Source: CBDBZL01 sp965213545
GTDB lineage: Bacteria; Pseudomonadota; Alphaproteobacteria; Sphingomonadales; Sphingomonadaceae
Length of the DNA: 64,000 nt
Direction: 5' to 3'
NCBI GenBank assembly: GCA_965213545.1
Contig: CBDBZL010000002.1
Coordinates: 1,550,001 to 1,614,000 of the forward strand
A model generated the notes under the pieces. The model was not told the origin of the DNA. It was given only the letters and a program-made list of their open reading frames with translations, and made no database searches. Numbering within the stretch: position 1 is the first letter of the stretch; every line of letters starts with the position of its first letter. Below are positions 27,206-37,036 of this stretch, piece by piece. The position numbers and the translations under genes were made by a program.

Positions 27206-28927
27206 TTATTCGCTTATCCCTTCGAAATCCCGGGGAGGACCTTTCGGCAGCCCCCATAGAGCTACGAGCAGACCAAAGGCGACAACCACCCAGGTGTACC
27301 ACAAGCCGGCGAACATATCGCCGGTGCGCGCGACGATGAAGCCGGAGATAAGCGGCAGAAACCCGCCCAGATATCCCGCGCCGATATGATAGGGTATCGA
27401 CATGGAGCTGTAGCGTATGCGCGCAGGGAACATTTCGGAAAGCAGGGCGGCGACCGAGCCATAGGTCATCACCGAAAGCACCGCACCCACGAATAGCAAA
27501 CCCAATATGCCGAGCAGATTGAGAACCGGTGGGCGTTGTTGCGAGAAGTCAAAACCGAACGGCGAGAGCGCGGCTTGCAAACCCTCGCGACGCTCGCTTC
27601 CGCTATTGTACCAGTCGGGTTTGATCGCGATCGCTTCGCCGCCGACGGTCAGCGAAACTCGCCCGGCTTCGGCGCGTTCGTAGCGAACGCCGCTTGCGGT
27701 CAGCGTTTCCAAGATCTTCCCGCAGTCGCTTTGTTCGCGACCAAAAAGTTCGGCGAATGGGTCGGTCGTGCAGTCCGGACCAGCAACCATCACTTGGTTG
27801 CGTTCCGACGCTTGTATCAGGTGCGGGTTCGCAAGACTGCTTATCGCCCAGAATATGGGGAAGATAAGCAGCAGCGTGAGGCTGCCCCCAATAAGGATCG
27901 GGAGCCGGCGGCCAACCTTGTCGGACCAAGCGCCTACCAACATGTAAACGCCGAAGGACAGCACGCCCGCGGTGAGCATCAATATCTCGACGACGGTCTG
28001 GTCGACGCGCATTTCGCGTTGCAGGAAGGACAGCGATGAGAAGAAGAAGGAATACCATGTCGTCGTTAGAATGCCGGTGACGCCGAACAACGCGACGAAG
28101 ATGCGCTTCTTGTTGCCGGGATAGGTAAAACTTTCGACGAAGGGGTTCGCTGCTGTCTTTCCAGCCGCCTTCATCGCTTGGAACACCGGGCTCTCACTCA
28201 GTTTCAATCGCATCCACAACGAGATGCCCAGCAGGATTACCGAGAGAAGAAAGGGCACCCGCCAACCCCATTCGGCAAAGTCATCTGGGGGAATGAAGGT
28301 GCGGCACAGGAGCACGACCGATATCGACAGCACGAAACCCCCTATGACACTCGCCTGTACGAAACTGGTGTAGAAGCCGCGTTTGCCCGGCGGCGAATGT
28401 TCGGCGACATAAATCGCGGCGCCGCCATATTCGCCGCCGAGCGCCAACCCCTGCAATATTCGCAGCAGGATGATGATCACCGGTGCCGCGAGCCCGATCT
28501 CGTCGGCCGTAGGAACAAGCCCCATCGCCGCGGTGGCGACCCCCATCAGCGTGACAGTGACGAGAAAAGTGTATTTTCGGCCCCAGCGGTCTCCCAGAAA
28601 GCCGAACAATATCGCGCCCAGCGGACGAAAACCGAAACCGACCGCGAAACCAGCCCAAACGAGCAGGATCTGCAACGTCTCATTATCGCTGGGGAAGAAC
28701 GCCGCGCCGATAAGAGTGAACAGCGTCCCGTAGATGAAGAAATCATACCATTCGAAGACCGTGCCCGCCGAACTTGCGGCGATGACGAGCTTGATCTCCT
28801 TCTTGTCCGAGGAATATGGCTCGGCGCTCGACCCGGTGGGCAAATCATGATCTCCGCTGCTCGCCTTTCCTACGGTGCTTGAACCGGAAGGTTCGTCCGT
28901 CCGCGGGCTTGGCTCAGGCCAGTCCAT
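27206..28927 (-). CDS. MHS-type MFS transporter (metabolite:H+ symporter)
   Basis: 573 aa, 12 predicted membrane segments. MHS marks are GTVFEWYDFFIYGTL at the first helix, FRPLGAILFGFLGDRWGRK in loop 2-3, and GGEYGGAAIYVAEHSP. A roughly 100-residue polar insertion (about residues 375-475, with two cysteines in DCTTDPFAELFGREQSDC) breaks the second half; this makes it longer than the 430-450 aa ProP/KgtP type. Its start overlaps the stop of the deacetylase-like gene by 14 nt, so uptake of the deacetylated product or of its substrate is a fair guess. Substrate unknown. Confidence 0.85.
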   Translation of the reverse strand: MDWPEPSPRTDEPSGSSTVGKASSGDHDLPTGSSAEPYSSDKKEIKLVIAASSAGTVFEWYDFFIYGTLFTLIGAAFFPSDNETLQILLVWAGFAVGFGFRPLGAILFGFLGDRWGRKYTFLVTVTLMGVATAAMGLVPTADEIGLAAPVIIILLRILQGLALGGEYGGAAIYVAEHSPPGKRGFYTSFVQASVIGGFVLSISVVLLCRTFIPPDDFAEWGWRVPFLLSVILLGISLWMRLKLSESPVFQAMKAAGKTAANPFVESFTYPGNKKRIFVALFGVTGILTTTWYSFFFSSLSFLQREMRVDQTVVEILMLTAGVLSFGVYMLVGAWSDKVGRRLPILIGGSLTLLLIFPIFWAISSLANPHLIQASERNQVMVAGPDCTTDPFAELFGREQSDCGKILETLTASGVRYERAEAGRVSLTVGGEAIAIKPDWYNSGSERREGLQAALSPFGFDFSQQRPPVLNLLGILGLLFVGAVLSVMTYGSVAALLSEMFPARIRYSSMSIPYHIGAGYLGGFLPLISGFIVARTGDMFAGLWYTWVVVAFGLLVALWGLPKGPPRDFEGISE

Positions 28928-29921
28928 TCAGGAAAGAGCTGACATTCGCAGCCAGATCGTCGACCGCATATCCGCCCTCGAAAATGACGACCATTGGCAA
29001 ATCGCACTGCGCAATCGCATTGGCGACTTCCTGAAAATCACGAGTACGCAACGAGAAGCCACATATCGGATCCTCGATGAAGGTGTCGGCGCCGAAGCTT
29101 ATCACCAGCAAATGCGGCGCGAACTTATCGACGCGTGCGAGCGCCTGCTCAAGCGCGACGCGATAACGCCTTAAGTCGGTGCCGTGCGGCAGCGGCAGGT
29201 TCAGGTTATAGCCTTGGCCTTCGCCTTCGCCGACCTCGTCGCTGCGCCCCCAGTAAAAGGGATAATCGACCGAAGGATCGCCATGGATCGAAACATACAG
29301 AACGTCGGAGCGATGCCAGAAAATATCCTGCGTGCCGTTGCCATGATGATAATCGATATCGAGTATCGCAATTTTCGATAAGCCCGCGTCGCTCGCGCGT
29401 TGCGCGGCGATCGCGGCGTTGTTGAGATAGCAATAGCCGCCCATATAGTCCGCACCGGCATGATGCCCTGGCGGTCGGCACAGAGCGAAGGCTATACGGT
29501 CGCCGGCGATAACGGCGTCGGCGGCGCCAAGCGCGGTCTGCGCAGACGCGTAAGCAGACTTCCACGTGTCGGCCACGATAGGGGTGGTGGCATCGTAGCT
29601 GAACCGGCCCAGCAGCGCGTCGATACGCTCTAGATCGATCGCCCGCCGCCGACGAATGGGCCAGACATAGGGCAGCGCCTCGCCGCTCCGACCGGCCTCG
29701 AGCCAACGCGGATAGGCCGATTGCAGGTGATCGAGATATTCTGGATCGTGCACCGCGCGTAACGGTTCGATCCCGAGGTCGGCCGGCGCTTCCGGTGCCC
29801 CCAAGATGGTTGCGACGTTGCCGGCCCGCAATGCCACCTCGCGATAAGGACCGATAGTGCCGTTATGGAACGCGCGTTCAGGCGCGTGATAAAGCTGTGC
29901 TTCGTCGAAGAAAATCTTCAT
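28914..29921 (-). CDS. histone deacetylase-fold amidohydrolase, acetylpolyamine amidohydrolase-like
   Basis: 335 aa. The whole arginase/deacetylase active site is visible: the His pair in RPPGHHAG (153-154), zinc ligands Asp190 and His192 in DIDYHHGNGTQ and Asp279 in ISFGADTF, and the transition-state Tyr318 in FEGGYAV. The length and the extended N-terminal part fit the acetylpolyamine amidohydrolases rather than acetoin-utilisation proteins. It would remove an acetyl (or other acyl) group from a primary amine in the cytoplasm. It lies between a TonB receptor and an MHS transporter, and across the divergent promoter from a spermidine-dehydrogenase-like flavoprotein. Confidence 0.82.
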   Translation of the reverse strand: MKIFFDEAQLYHAPERAFHNGTIGPYREVALRAGNVATILGAPEAPADLGIEPLRAVHDPEYLDHLQSAYPRWLEAGRSGEALPYVWPIRRRRAIDLERIDALLGRFSYDATTPIVADTWKSAYASAQTALGAADAVIAGDRIAFALCRPPGHHAGADYMGGYCYLNNAAIAAQRASDAGLSKIAILDIDYHHGNGTQDIFWHRSDVLYVSIHGDPSVDYPFYWGRSDEVGEGEGQGYNLNLPLPHGTDLRRYRVALEQALARVDKFAPHLLVISFGADTFIEDPICGFSLRTRDFQEVANAIAQCDLPMVVIFEGGYAVDDLAANVSSFLNGLA

Positions 29922-30026
29922 GCGCTTGCTCTTTCAAAGCCACATTCTCTACGATCGGTAACGGCCGCCGTCACTGCAGTGCGATGACCGAACATTCTGA
30001 TGAACAACCGGCCGTCTTCGCAAGTG

Positions 30027-32414
30027 TCAGCGTTGCACGATCACGCGCAGCCCGTAAGTGCGCGGATCCTGGTATGAAGCAAACGCCTCGTTGTTCGAGC
30101 CATATACCACTCGCGAAAGCACCGCCTCGTCGGTGACGTTCTGGACGAAGCCTTCGATGCTGAACGTCTCGTTCGGGTTGGTGTAGCGCAACCTGAGGTC
30201 GATCTTCGCGAAATCGTCCTGTCGATCCAGCGAGGTATTGAACGCCGTATTAAAGAAACCGGTCGAATAGAGAAAATTCACGACCGGTGTGATCGTACCG
30301 AAATCCGCAAGGTCGAGGTCGTATCCGGTCAACAGAGTCGCACGGAACCGCGGCGAACGCGGCGTATCGTTGCCCGCGAGGTCGACGAACGGACGCCCCG
30401 TTTCGGGATCAGCAAAGACCCCCGGTTGCCCGATCGTGTCGCCGGCAAATCCGGGGGAGGTATACTCCTTATACTCGGATTTGTTGTAGGCGAGCGTCGC
30501 GAGCGCGTACCAGTCGGGCGTCGGCTGGAACTGTAGCTCCAGTTCCGCGCCGTAGATTTCGGTCTCACCAGCATTGAAGAAGCCCGACTGGCCGACGCCG
30601 GCGATCGAGATTACGGTCCCAACCTGCTGATCGGCCAAGTCGCTGTAATAAAGCGCGAGGTTCGCCCTGCGCAGCACGCCACCGAACTCATTCTTGCTTC
30701 CGATCTCATAGGTCGTGATCAGTTCGCTATCGAACGTGTTCGCATCGGTCGCGCCCGCGTCGGCGAACCGGTTGAAACCGCCCGAGCGGAAGCCCGTTGC
30801 AACCGAACCGTAGAGCAGATTGTTCGGCGTCGGCTGATATTCAGCGCCGACCCGCCACGTCACCTTGTCAAAGCTTTCGGTCGTGTCGAGATCGGGATTG
30901 AACCCGAATACGCCGAGCCAGCCGAATTCGCGCAGCTTGAAGTCTTTGGTGTCCTTCGTATAGCGGATACCGCCCGTCACGCTGAACTGATCGGTCAGCG
31001 GGACCGTCGTCTGCCCATAGAAGGCGATCGATTCGGTATCTACATTCGTGCGCCGGTCGAAGAACAACGGGGTGAGCTCGCCCTGGCGATTCAGCCGCGG
31101 GTTGCCGTTCAGATTCTCGAGGGCGAATATCTCGAACGTCTTGTCGTTCAGATAGAACGCTCCGACGACCCAATCGACTGGACTATCCTCGTTTGAAGTA
31201 AGCTGGAGCTCTTGAGTAAATGTTTTCGCTGCAGCTGTTAGCAACGAAGTCTCGTTTCTTACCTCAGGTAAGGCGTCCGTATCCGAATCGTCGAACGGAA
31301 TGGACTCGAAGTCCGCATATGCGGTAATCGAACGGAGCGTACCGAAGTTAAGCTTGTAAGTCATTTCGAGATCGAGATCGACCGACGTAGTGTCTTCACG
31401 CGGCTCAAGGTCGGTCCGTATGGTGTACGGGCCGAAAACAGGCACGCCGATGTCGCCGACGTTCACGCCGTCGACGAAATCATCGATGCCATCGCGTACG
31501 CGCGGATTGATGCTAACCGGATCGCCAAAAATCGTCCGCCCACGGCCGATCTCGAAGGATTGTCCGAGGACGGTGTAGGTAAAACCGCCAGCTCCCTTGC
31601 GGTGCCGTTCGAGCACCGCGATCCTCGCGATCGCCTCGAACCGGTCATCCGGCTGGTAACGAAGCGAGTTGCGCATGTAGAACAGGTCTTCGTCGTTAAT
31701 GTCGGTACTTGGCCCAATATTCTCGACGAAGCCGTCGCGCTTCTTGTAGAGAACCGTCGAACGCGCAGCAATGTCGGACCCCAGCGGCGCGTTCACCATT
31801 CCAGTTACCTCGACGGCGTTGTAATTTCCGTAGCTGCCGGAAAAGCGATAATCGATCCCGTCCAGATCGGGCTTGCGCGAAATGATGTTGATCGCGCCCG
31901 CCGTGGCGTTGCGGCCAAACAGCGTTCCTTGCGGTCCGCGCAGAACCTCCGCGCGTTCGAGGTCCACGGTCGCAGCGAGCGCCTGTGCCGTGCGACTTTT
32001 GTAAACGCCATTAATGAAAAAGGCCGTCGCCGGATCGCCGATATTTTCACCGATCGGGGTGATCACACCGCGGATCGTCGGATATTGCGAGGTGCCGCCC
32101 TCACCCCAGACAAGGCCGGGCGTAAGCGCTTCGAGGTCGGAAACTTGAGTCGCAGCGATAACCTCGAGCTGTTCGCCGGAAACGGCGGTGACCGCGACCG
32201 GTACATCCTGAATGCTCTGCTCGCGCCGCTGTGCGGTAACTATGATCGCGTCGCTGAAGAACGGATCCCTATCGGCTTCTTCCTGCCCGTCAGCAACATC
32301 GTCGGCTGTCTGAGCCCCGGCGGCGCTCGCAAATGCGGCGATCGCCGCAGCGCTCACCGTCGCGGCCAGCGCGTTGCGGATGTTCCTGCTTCCAAAATCC
32401 TTCACCCGCGTCAT
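30027..32414 (-). CDS. TonB-dependent outer-membrane receptor (block A)
   Basis: 795 aa from ATG 32414, which has AGGGAG 8 nt upstream; an ATG 11 codons earlier is less well placed. Signal peptide with cleavage near ASAAGAQ. The TonB box is probably DAIIVTAQRRE, followed by the plug (LRGPQGTLFGRNATAGAINIIS) and a beta-barrel ending VIVQR. Receptors of this subfamily import plant- or lignin-type compounds and other small molecules as well as siderophores. It leads the minus-strand unit receptor - amidohydrolase - MHS transporter. Confidence 0.9.
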   Translation of the reverse strand: MTRVKDFGSRNIRNALAATVSAAAIAAFASAAGAQTADDVADGQEEADRDPFFSDAIIVTAQRREQSIQDVPVAVTAVSGEQLEVIAATQVSDLEALTPGLVWGEGGTSQYPTIRGVITPIGENIGDPATAFFINGVYKSRTAQALAATVDLERAEVLRGPQGTLFGRNATAGAINIISRKPDLDGIDYRFSGSYGNYNAVEVTGMVNAPLGSDIAARSTVLYKKRDGFVENIGPSTDINDEDLFYMRNSLRYQPDDRFEAIARIAVLERHRKGAGGFTYTVLGQSFEIGRGRTIFGDPVSINPRVRDGIDDFVDGVNVGDIGVPVFGPYTIRTDLEPREDTTSVDLDLEMTYKLNFGTLRSITAYADFESIPFDDSDTDALPEVRNETSLLTAAAKTFTQELQLTSNEDSPVDWVVGAFYLNDKTFEIFALENLNGNPRLNRQGELTPLFFDRRTNVDTESIAFYGQTTVPLTDQFSVTGGIRYTKDTKDFKLREFGWLGVFGFNPDLDTTESFDKVTWRVGAEYQPTPNNLLYGSVATGFRSGGFNRFADAGATDANTFDSELITTYEIGSKNEFGGVLRRANLALYYSDLADQQVGTVISIAGVGQSGFFNAGETEIYGAELELQFQPTPDWYALATLAYNKSEYKEYTSPGFAGDTIGQPGVFADPETGRPFVDLAGNDTPRSPRFRATLLTGYDLDLADFGTITPVVNFLYSTGFFNTAFNTSLDRQDDFAKIDLRLRYTNPNETFSIEGFVQNVTDEAVLSRVVYGSNNEAFASYQDPRTYGLRVIVQR

Positions 32415-32466
32415 GCCCCGCTCCCTCTTCTTTGACATGTTAATCATCGTTCAAGCCAACTCTCGG

Positions 32467-32652
32467 GATAAGTGCACAGGGTATATGTCTTGTCAACTAC
32501 CTCTTTCATGACTTATCATTCCCCTATAAGCGGCTGTTCGGGCGGGTGATGGTCGATAGACAAGCTGGATGCCGCGCCCGCTGGAACAGCCAAATCGCTG
32601 GCCGCGGAACGCGAAAGCGCTGCAGGGACTTGCGAGTTAGAGTAAGATAAGT
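32467..32652. promoter_or_regulatory. divergent promoter region with three GATAAGT copies
   Basis: GATAAGT occurs at 32467-32473 and 32646-32652, and inverted (ACTTATC) at 32511-32517, all inside the 254-bp space between the block A receptor and the DUF1554 lipoprotein gene. Three copies of a 7-mer in so short a space suggest a regulator site. No regulator gene is adjacent, so the cognate factor is unknown. Confidence 0.35.
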
Positions 32653-32668
32653 CGCTTGGGAGACAGTA

Positions 32669-33466
32669 ATGAGGCAGAAAGTTTCATACGTAGTAGGTTG
32701 CGTTATCCTGGCTGCCGTCACCGCTTCGCTAACAGCGGGTTGCGCGCCAATGGTGGCCGGGTCGGCGTCCGACACTACGGCCGCGCTGGAAGAAGCCGCG
32801 CCGTCGAGCAGCCCGATCCCGCCGTTCGACTATGGTCCCAAGGGACCGGCCTCCTTTTTCGTAACCAGCAGAGGCCTGAATGGCGGCGACCTGGACGGCT
32901 TGGCCGGAGCGGACGCGCATTGCGAACGACTTGCCGCGGAAGCCGATCTTCCGGATGCTGAATGGCGCGCCTATCTGAGCACGCAGACAACATCGAACGC
33001 ACCGGCAGTCAACGCGCGCGACCGCATCGGCAAGGGACCATGGTTCAACGTCGAGGGTATCAGGGTGGCGAAGGAAATCAGTCATCTGCACGGCGACACG
33101 CTCGAACAAGCGCGCGAAGGCAATCTAATCTCGCAGGCAGCAGCCCTGACCGAGAGGGGCGAGCGGATCGGCGGAAAGGGTGATCCGATCCCGATGCGCC
33201 ACGATATTCTCACCGGGTCGAGAACGGACGGCACCGCCTATGGCACCGGTGACGGTTATGACCGGACCTGTCGGAACTGGACTTATTCTGGCGTGCAAGG
33301 AAGCGCGCAGGTCGGCCATTCGGATCGCGATACGATCGGCCTGAGCATTTCGTGGAACTCGGCGCATCAGACGGTCGGCTGTCGGCCGGCAGACCTGGAG
33401 GCAACGGGCGGCGACGGGCTGCTCTATTGTTTCGCGGCTTCGCGGATCGAGGCGTTCGACGAATGA
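32669..33466 (+). CDS. DUF1554 lipoprotein
   Basis: 265 aa. The signal peptide ends in the lipobox LTAGC (Cys25). The DUF1554 domain covers most of the rest: FFVTSRGLNGGDLDGLAGADAHCERLA near the start, VNARDRIGKGPWFNV in the middle, and the C-terminal TCRNWTYSG and LLYCFAA. The domain is described in Leptospira and other bacteria and has a C-type-lectin-like look; its function is not established. The stop overlaps the flavoprotein start as ATGA, so the two are coupled and the lipoprotein may hold or present the exported enzyme. Confidence 0.8.
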   Translation: MRQKVSYVVGCVILAAVTASLTAGCAPMVAGSASDTTAALEEAAPSSSPIPPFDYGPKGPASFFVTSRGLNGGDLDGLAGADAHCERLAAEADLPDAEWRAYLSTQTTSNAPAVNARDRIGKGPWFNVEGIRVAKEISHLHGDTLEQAREGNLISQAAALTERGERIGGKGDPIPMRHDILTGSRTDGTAYGTGDGYDRTCRNWTYSGVQGSAQVGHSDRDTIGLSISWNSAHQTVGCRPADLEATGGDGLLYCFAASRIEAFDE

Positions 33467-35328
33467 GCGAGAACAACAACGCTCCTGTTCGCGCCGGATC
33501 GAACATCACGCGGCGCGATTTCATGAACGCGACGCTTATCGGATCAGGCGCCGCACTGCTCGCGGGATGCGGCCCCGATCTTTCGAGCGGCGACACCACC
33601 GCGCCTGTAAGCCGCGCCACAGCCTGGAATGGGCCGAGCGGTATCGGTCCCTATCACGGTTCGAACGGAACCACATGGGAAGTCATGGAGGCCGGGCATC
33701 GCGTCCGCGACGGCGCTCAAGTAGATGCGGACCGCGTTCGGAACTCGGGCGAACATTACGACCTGTTGATCGTCGGCGGGGGTTTCACCGGCCTTGGCGC
33801 CCTTCTCGAATTCGCGAAGGAGCGGCCGGACGGCACCACACTCCTGCTTGACAACCAGCACATGATTGGGGGCTATGCGAAAGCCAACGAGTTCGAGGTC
33901 GACGGCTACCGCCTTACCGGGCCACAAGCGTCGCTCAACTTCGTCGTTCCCGAAAAGCCCGGCGACCAGGCGAACGACCTTTGGGACGAACTCGGCCTGC
34001 CGCGGCGGTACGAATTTGGCGCGCGTGAGGATGGCGACAAATCAATCGTCTTTTCGCCGTCGACATCCGGTCCGCTCTATTATGGTGAGCAGATCGCAAC
34101 GGTTGGCTACCATTTCGCCGGTCATGGCATGGTGAACGATATCTGGCGTGACGATCTCGCGCGCGCGCCATGGTCCCAAGCGACCAAAACCTCGCTCCTG
34201 GCGATGCGCGACTATGCGCTCGCCGGCGGCATGAGCCAGGACGATCCCAGGGAACTCGACAAGATAACCTTCGCGGAGTTCGCAAAGGCGAAATTCAACG
34301 CGACCGACGAGGCGCTCCTCTACATCTCCGAGGGAATGATGACCACCGGGTCACAGATCTCGGCCTATGGCACGAGAGTGTTGCCGAACTTGCGCCGCTA
34401 CGCCGAAGGCAGCGACGAAGCCCGCCTGGCCGAACGTTTCATCAGCTATCCCGGCGGCAATGCCGTGCTCATTCGCGCGATGTTGCGTTCGGTGATGCCC
34501 GAAGCGTTCGGATCGGTGAAGAACAATGCGGCCCACTTCGCGCCGCTCGATGAAAAAGCGCTCGATCGGCGCGGCAGCGACCGGCGCATCCGGCTCGGCG
34601 CGACTGTCATCAAGGTCGCCAACCTTCCCGGTGGCGGCGCGGAAGTCATTTATGAGAAAGCTGGCGAACAGCATCGCGTAACCGCCGACGCTGTCGTTCT
34701 GGGCATAGGGTCGTGGGTTGCGAAGCGCGTCGTGAGCGACCTGCCCAAGCAGCATCTCAACGCCTTCAACCAATATCATTATGCGCCGATTTTGATGATC
34801 AACGTGGCGCTGCGAAACTGGCACTTTCTTGACAAGCTGGGCTGTTCCGCTGCGCGCTGGTTCGAAGGGTTCGGCTTTTACTGCAATATCCGCAAGCCGA
34901 TGTTGCAGGACGGCGGTCTGCCGCATCCCTTTCACCCGGACAAGCCGATCGTCCTCACCTTCTATGCGCCTTTCTCGCGACCGGATTTGCCGCTCGACCA
35001 GCAAGGTCCGACGGTTCGACAAGAAATCTACAGCACCCCCTTCGCGACCTATGAGAAGCTCGTGGTCGACAAGCTGAGCGAGCTGTTCGGGCCCGCAGGC
35101 TTCGTCGCCGAACGCGACATTGCCGGCATTATCGTCAATCGCTGGGGTCATGCGTTCGTTATGCCGGGCCCTGGCTTCTATTTCGGCGACGAAGGCGAAG
35201 TCGCTCCGGTCGATATCGTTCAAGAACCGGTGGATCGCATCTTCTTTGGACAGACCGGGCTGGAAAGCTGGGCAGGCGCAGTCGACCAGGGAAGGCGCGC
35301 AGTGCGCCAGGCGCTGAAACCGAGGTAG
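33463..35328 (+). CDS. Tat-exported FAD amine oxidoreductase, spermidine dehydrogenase-like
   Basis: 621 aa. A Tat motif ITRRDFMNAT (Arg17-Arg18) is followed by a lipobox-like LLAGC (Cys36), so the enzyme is probably folded, exported and lipid-anchored. The FAD Rossmann motif is YDLLIVGGGFTGLGALLEF at about 99-117. The overall plan (Tat leader, a WNGPSGIGPYHGS linker, the NEFEVDGYRL block) resembles spermidine dehydrogenase (SpdH) more than ordinary monoamine oxidases. Oxidation of a polyamine or other secondary amine in the periplasm is inferred from that likeness. The start overlaps the lipoprotein gene. Confidence 0.65.
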   Translation: MSENNNAPVRAGSNITRRDFMNATLIGSGAALLAGCGPDLSSGDTTAPVSRATAWNGPSGIGPYHGSNGTTWEVMEAGHRVRDGAQVDADRVRNSGEHYDLLIVGGGFTGLGALLEFAKERPDGTTLLLDNQHMIGGYAKANEFEVDGYRLTGPQASLNFVVPEKPGDQANDLWDELGLPRRYEFGAREDGDKSIVFSPSTSGPLYYGEQIATVGYHFAGHGMVNDIWRDDLARAPWSQATKTSLLAMRDYALAGGMSQDDPRELDKITFAEFAKAKFNATDEALLYISEGMMTTGSQISAYGTRVLPNLRRYAEGSDEARLAERFISYPGGNAVLIRAMLRSVMPEAFGSVKNNAAHFAPLDEKALDRRGSDRRIRLGATVIKVANLPGGGAEVIYEKAGEQHRVTADAVVLGIGSWVAKRVVSDLPKQHLNAFNQYHYAPILMINVALRNWHFLDKLGCSAARWFEGFGFYCNIRKPMLQDGGLPHPFHPDKPIVLTFYAPFSRPDLPLDQQGPTVRQEIYSTPFATYEKLVVDKLSELFGPAGFVAERDIAGIIVNRWGHAFVMPGPGFYFGDEGEVAPVDIVQEPVDRIFFGQTGLESWAGAVDQGRRAVRQALKPR

Positions 35329-35445
35329 TGAAACCGCTGACCCCGCTGCTCAGCGTTAGATGACGTGGGAGAAAGCCCTACTCAACAATGACTTGCCCCG
35401 CCGCCGAACCGGTAATAGCATGTCTTTACGAGTTGGAGCGTCCAT

Positions 35446-35970
35446 TTGTCAGCGTTCATCTACCGGCCGCATATTGATCACGGGGACCGGATCGTAACGA
35501 CCGACTTCTTGATCTATGAGGCTTTCATCGATCGCTCCGATGGCGGAGGCTGCCCGCTTCCTTCCGACCTTCTTAATTCGTCCACGACAGTCGAAATGCG
35601 GCCCGAGGACCGCTGGATCTCTGCGGTATTCCGGTTCAGTGGCGATACGGACCGATATCAGGCGCCAGCGCTCGTCATTGTCGATGGCGACATTTTCGAG
35701 GGTTCGTCCCTCCTGGCGCAACGGAACGCGCGCATCTTCGTATCGCGTCTTGCCACCGTTCAAAGGCATGCGACGCGCGAGGGCCGGATAGGCGGCGTAG
35801 CGGACAGGCCGATGGCGCCAGCCCCACGACGCGCGATCGTCGAACTGGCCACCAATCCGGTTCCTGCTGAACCGCAGGAGCGGATCGAGGTCACCGTTGA
35901 TGGCGTTATACCGGTAAGGCAGGCTTTCGCAGCACATCTGCTGAAGGAAGGGGCGAAGGCCGATGGGTGA
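35446..35970 (+). CDS. protein of unknown function, 174 aa
   Basis: I do not recognise this family. The start is TTG at 35446 with GGAG 7 nt upstream; no better start exists. There is no signal peptide or membrane segment. The N-terminal half mixes beta-prone and acidic stretches (DRIVTTDFLIYEAFIDR, RWISAVFRFSGD), and the C-terminal part has a Pro/Ala linker followed by RIEVTVDGVIPVRQAFAAHLL. The stop overlaps the start of the Asp-box propeller by 8 nt, so the two are likely partners. Confidence 0.65.
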   Translation: MSAFIYRPHIDHGDRIVTTDFLIYEAFIDRSDGGGCPLPSDLLNSSTTVEMRPEDRWISAVFRFSGDTDRYQAPALVIVDGDIFEGSSLLAQRNARIFVSRLATVQRHATREGRIGGVADRPMAPAPRRAIVELATNPVPAEPQERIEVTVDGVIPVRQAFAAHLLKEGAKADG

Positions 35971-37015
35971 CGTAATCAACATGGTGTATGCCGCATCGGT
36001 CGGCCATTCGGTTTGGTTCAGCCGCGATCTTGCTGATAGCTGGCAACGCGCCAACACGCACATGGGCGGCATCTACAATGAAACGCGATGCTGGTGCCTG
36101 TCGGTTCATCCCGATCGGCCGGGTGAGATACTGTCCGGCACCGACGACGGCGTCTATCGTTGGGTAGAGTTGCGCAAGCGGTGGGAATACGTGCCTTCGC
36201 CGATGGATGGGCTCCATATTCTCAAGATAGCGCAGGCGCCGCATGATGCCGACCTCATAATCGCAGGAACAAGACCCGCCGAACTGTTCCGTTCGCGCGA
36301 CAACGGATCGACATGGGAACGGCTTCATTTCGCCAACTCGATCGAAGCGCCCTTCATTAACACGAACCGCGTGACCTCGATCAAATTCGATCGTGAAGAT
36401 CCCCAGACCATTTGGATCACGATCGAGATCGACGGGCTCTGGCGGTCGCGGGACGGTGGTGACAGCTGGGAACGTTTAGGTCTCGATCTTCCCGACCAGG
36501 ACTTGCATAATATCGAGTTCGCGCGCGTAGGCGCTGAGAATTGGGTCCTGGTCGCCAGCGAGGTCGGCTTGTATCGCAGCACCGACGATGGTGCGAGCTT
36601 TCAGAAGATCGAGGTTCCGCAGGCGCCCTATCATTATTTTCGCTGCCTGATGCAGCGACCGGACAAAACGGGTGTCATGTTCCTGTCGATCGGTGACCGT
36701 CCGTCAGGCGACGACAGCATGTTGCTGCGCACCCGCAACTTCGGTGAGACCTGGGAAATGGTCCAACTGCCCGGTGAACAGAATACGACGATCTGGCATA
36801 TTTCGGTCAATTCTGCCGACCCGATGATCGTCTTTTGCTGCTCGATGTTCGGCGAGATTTATCGTTCGACCAATGGCGGCGAGAGCTGGCAACGGCCGGA
36901 GAAATTTCTTGGCGAAGTGCGGGAGATTGCCTGGGCGCCCGTGCCCGTCGACATGCTGGGCGCGCAAGAAAAGGCCTGGGTCACTGCCGAGGAATTCGCA
37001 AGTTCGGATCAGTAG
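35963..37015 (+). CDS. BNR/Asp-box beta-propeller protein (sortilin/YCF48-like)
   Basis: 350 aa without a signal peptide. At least six Asp-box-like turns are visible: SRDLADSW, SRDNGSTW, SRDGGDSW, STDDGASF, TRNFGETW and STNGGESW, spaced through the protein as in a six- or seven-bladed propeller. Propellers of this type occur in sialidases, xyloglucanases and photosystem assembly factors, so the fold does not fix the function. Being cytoplasmic and coupled to the unknown 174-aa protein, it may be a scaffold or a lactone/phosphoester hydrolase. Confidence 0.75.
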   Translation: MGDVINMVYAASVGHSVWFSRDLADSWQRANTHMGGIYNETRCWCLSVHPDRPGEILSGTDDGVYRWVELRKRWEYVPSPMDGLHILKIAQAPHDADLIIAGTRPAELFRSRDNGSTWERLHFANSIEAPFINTNRVTSIKFDREDPQTIWITIEIDGLWRSRDGGDSWERLGLDLPDQDLHNIEFARVGAENWVLVASEVGLYRSTDDGASFQKIEVPQAPYHYFRCLMQRPDKTGVMFLSIGDRPSGDDSMLLRTRNFGETWEMVQLPGEQNTTIWHISVNSADPMIVFCCSMFGEIYRSTNGGESWQRPEKFLGEVREIAWAPVPVDMLGAQEKAWVTAEEFASSDQ

Positions 37016-37036
37016 CAAACAGAAACGAGGCGCAAG

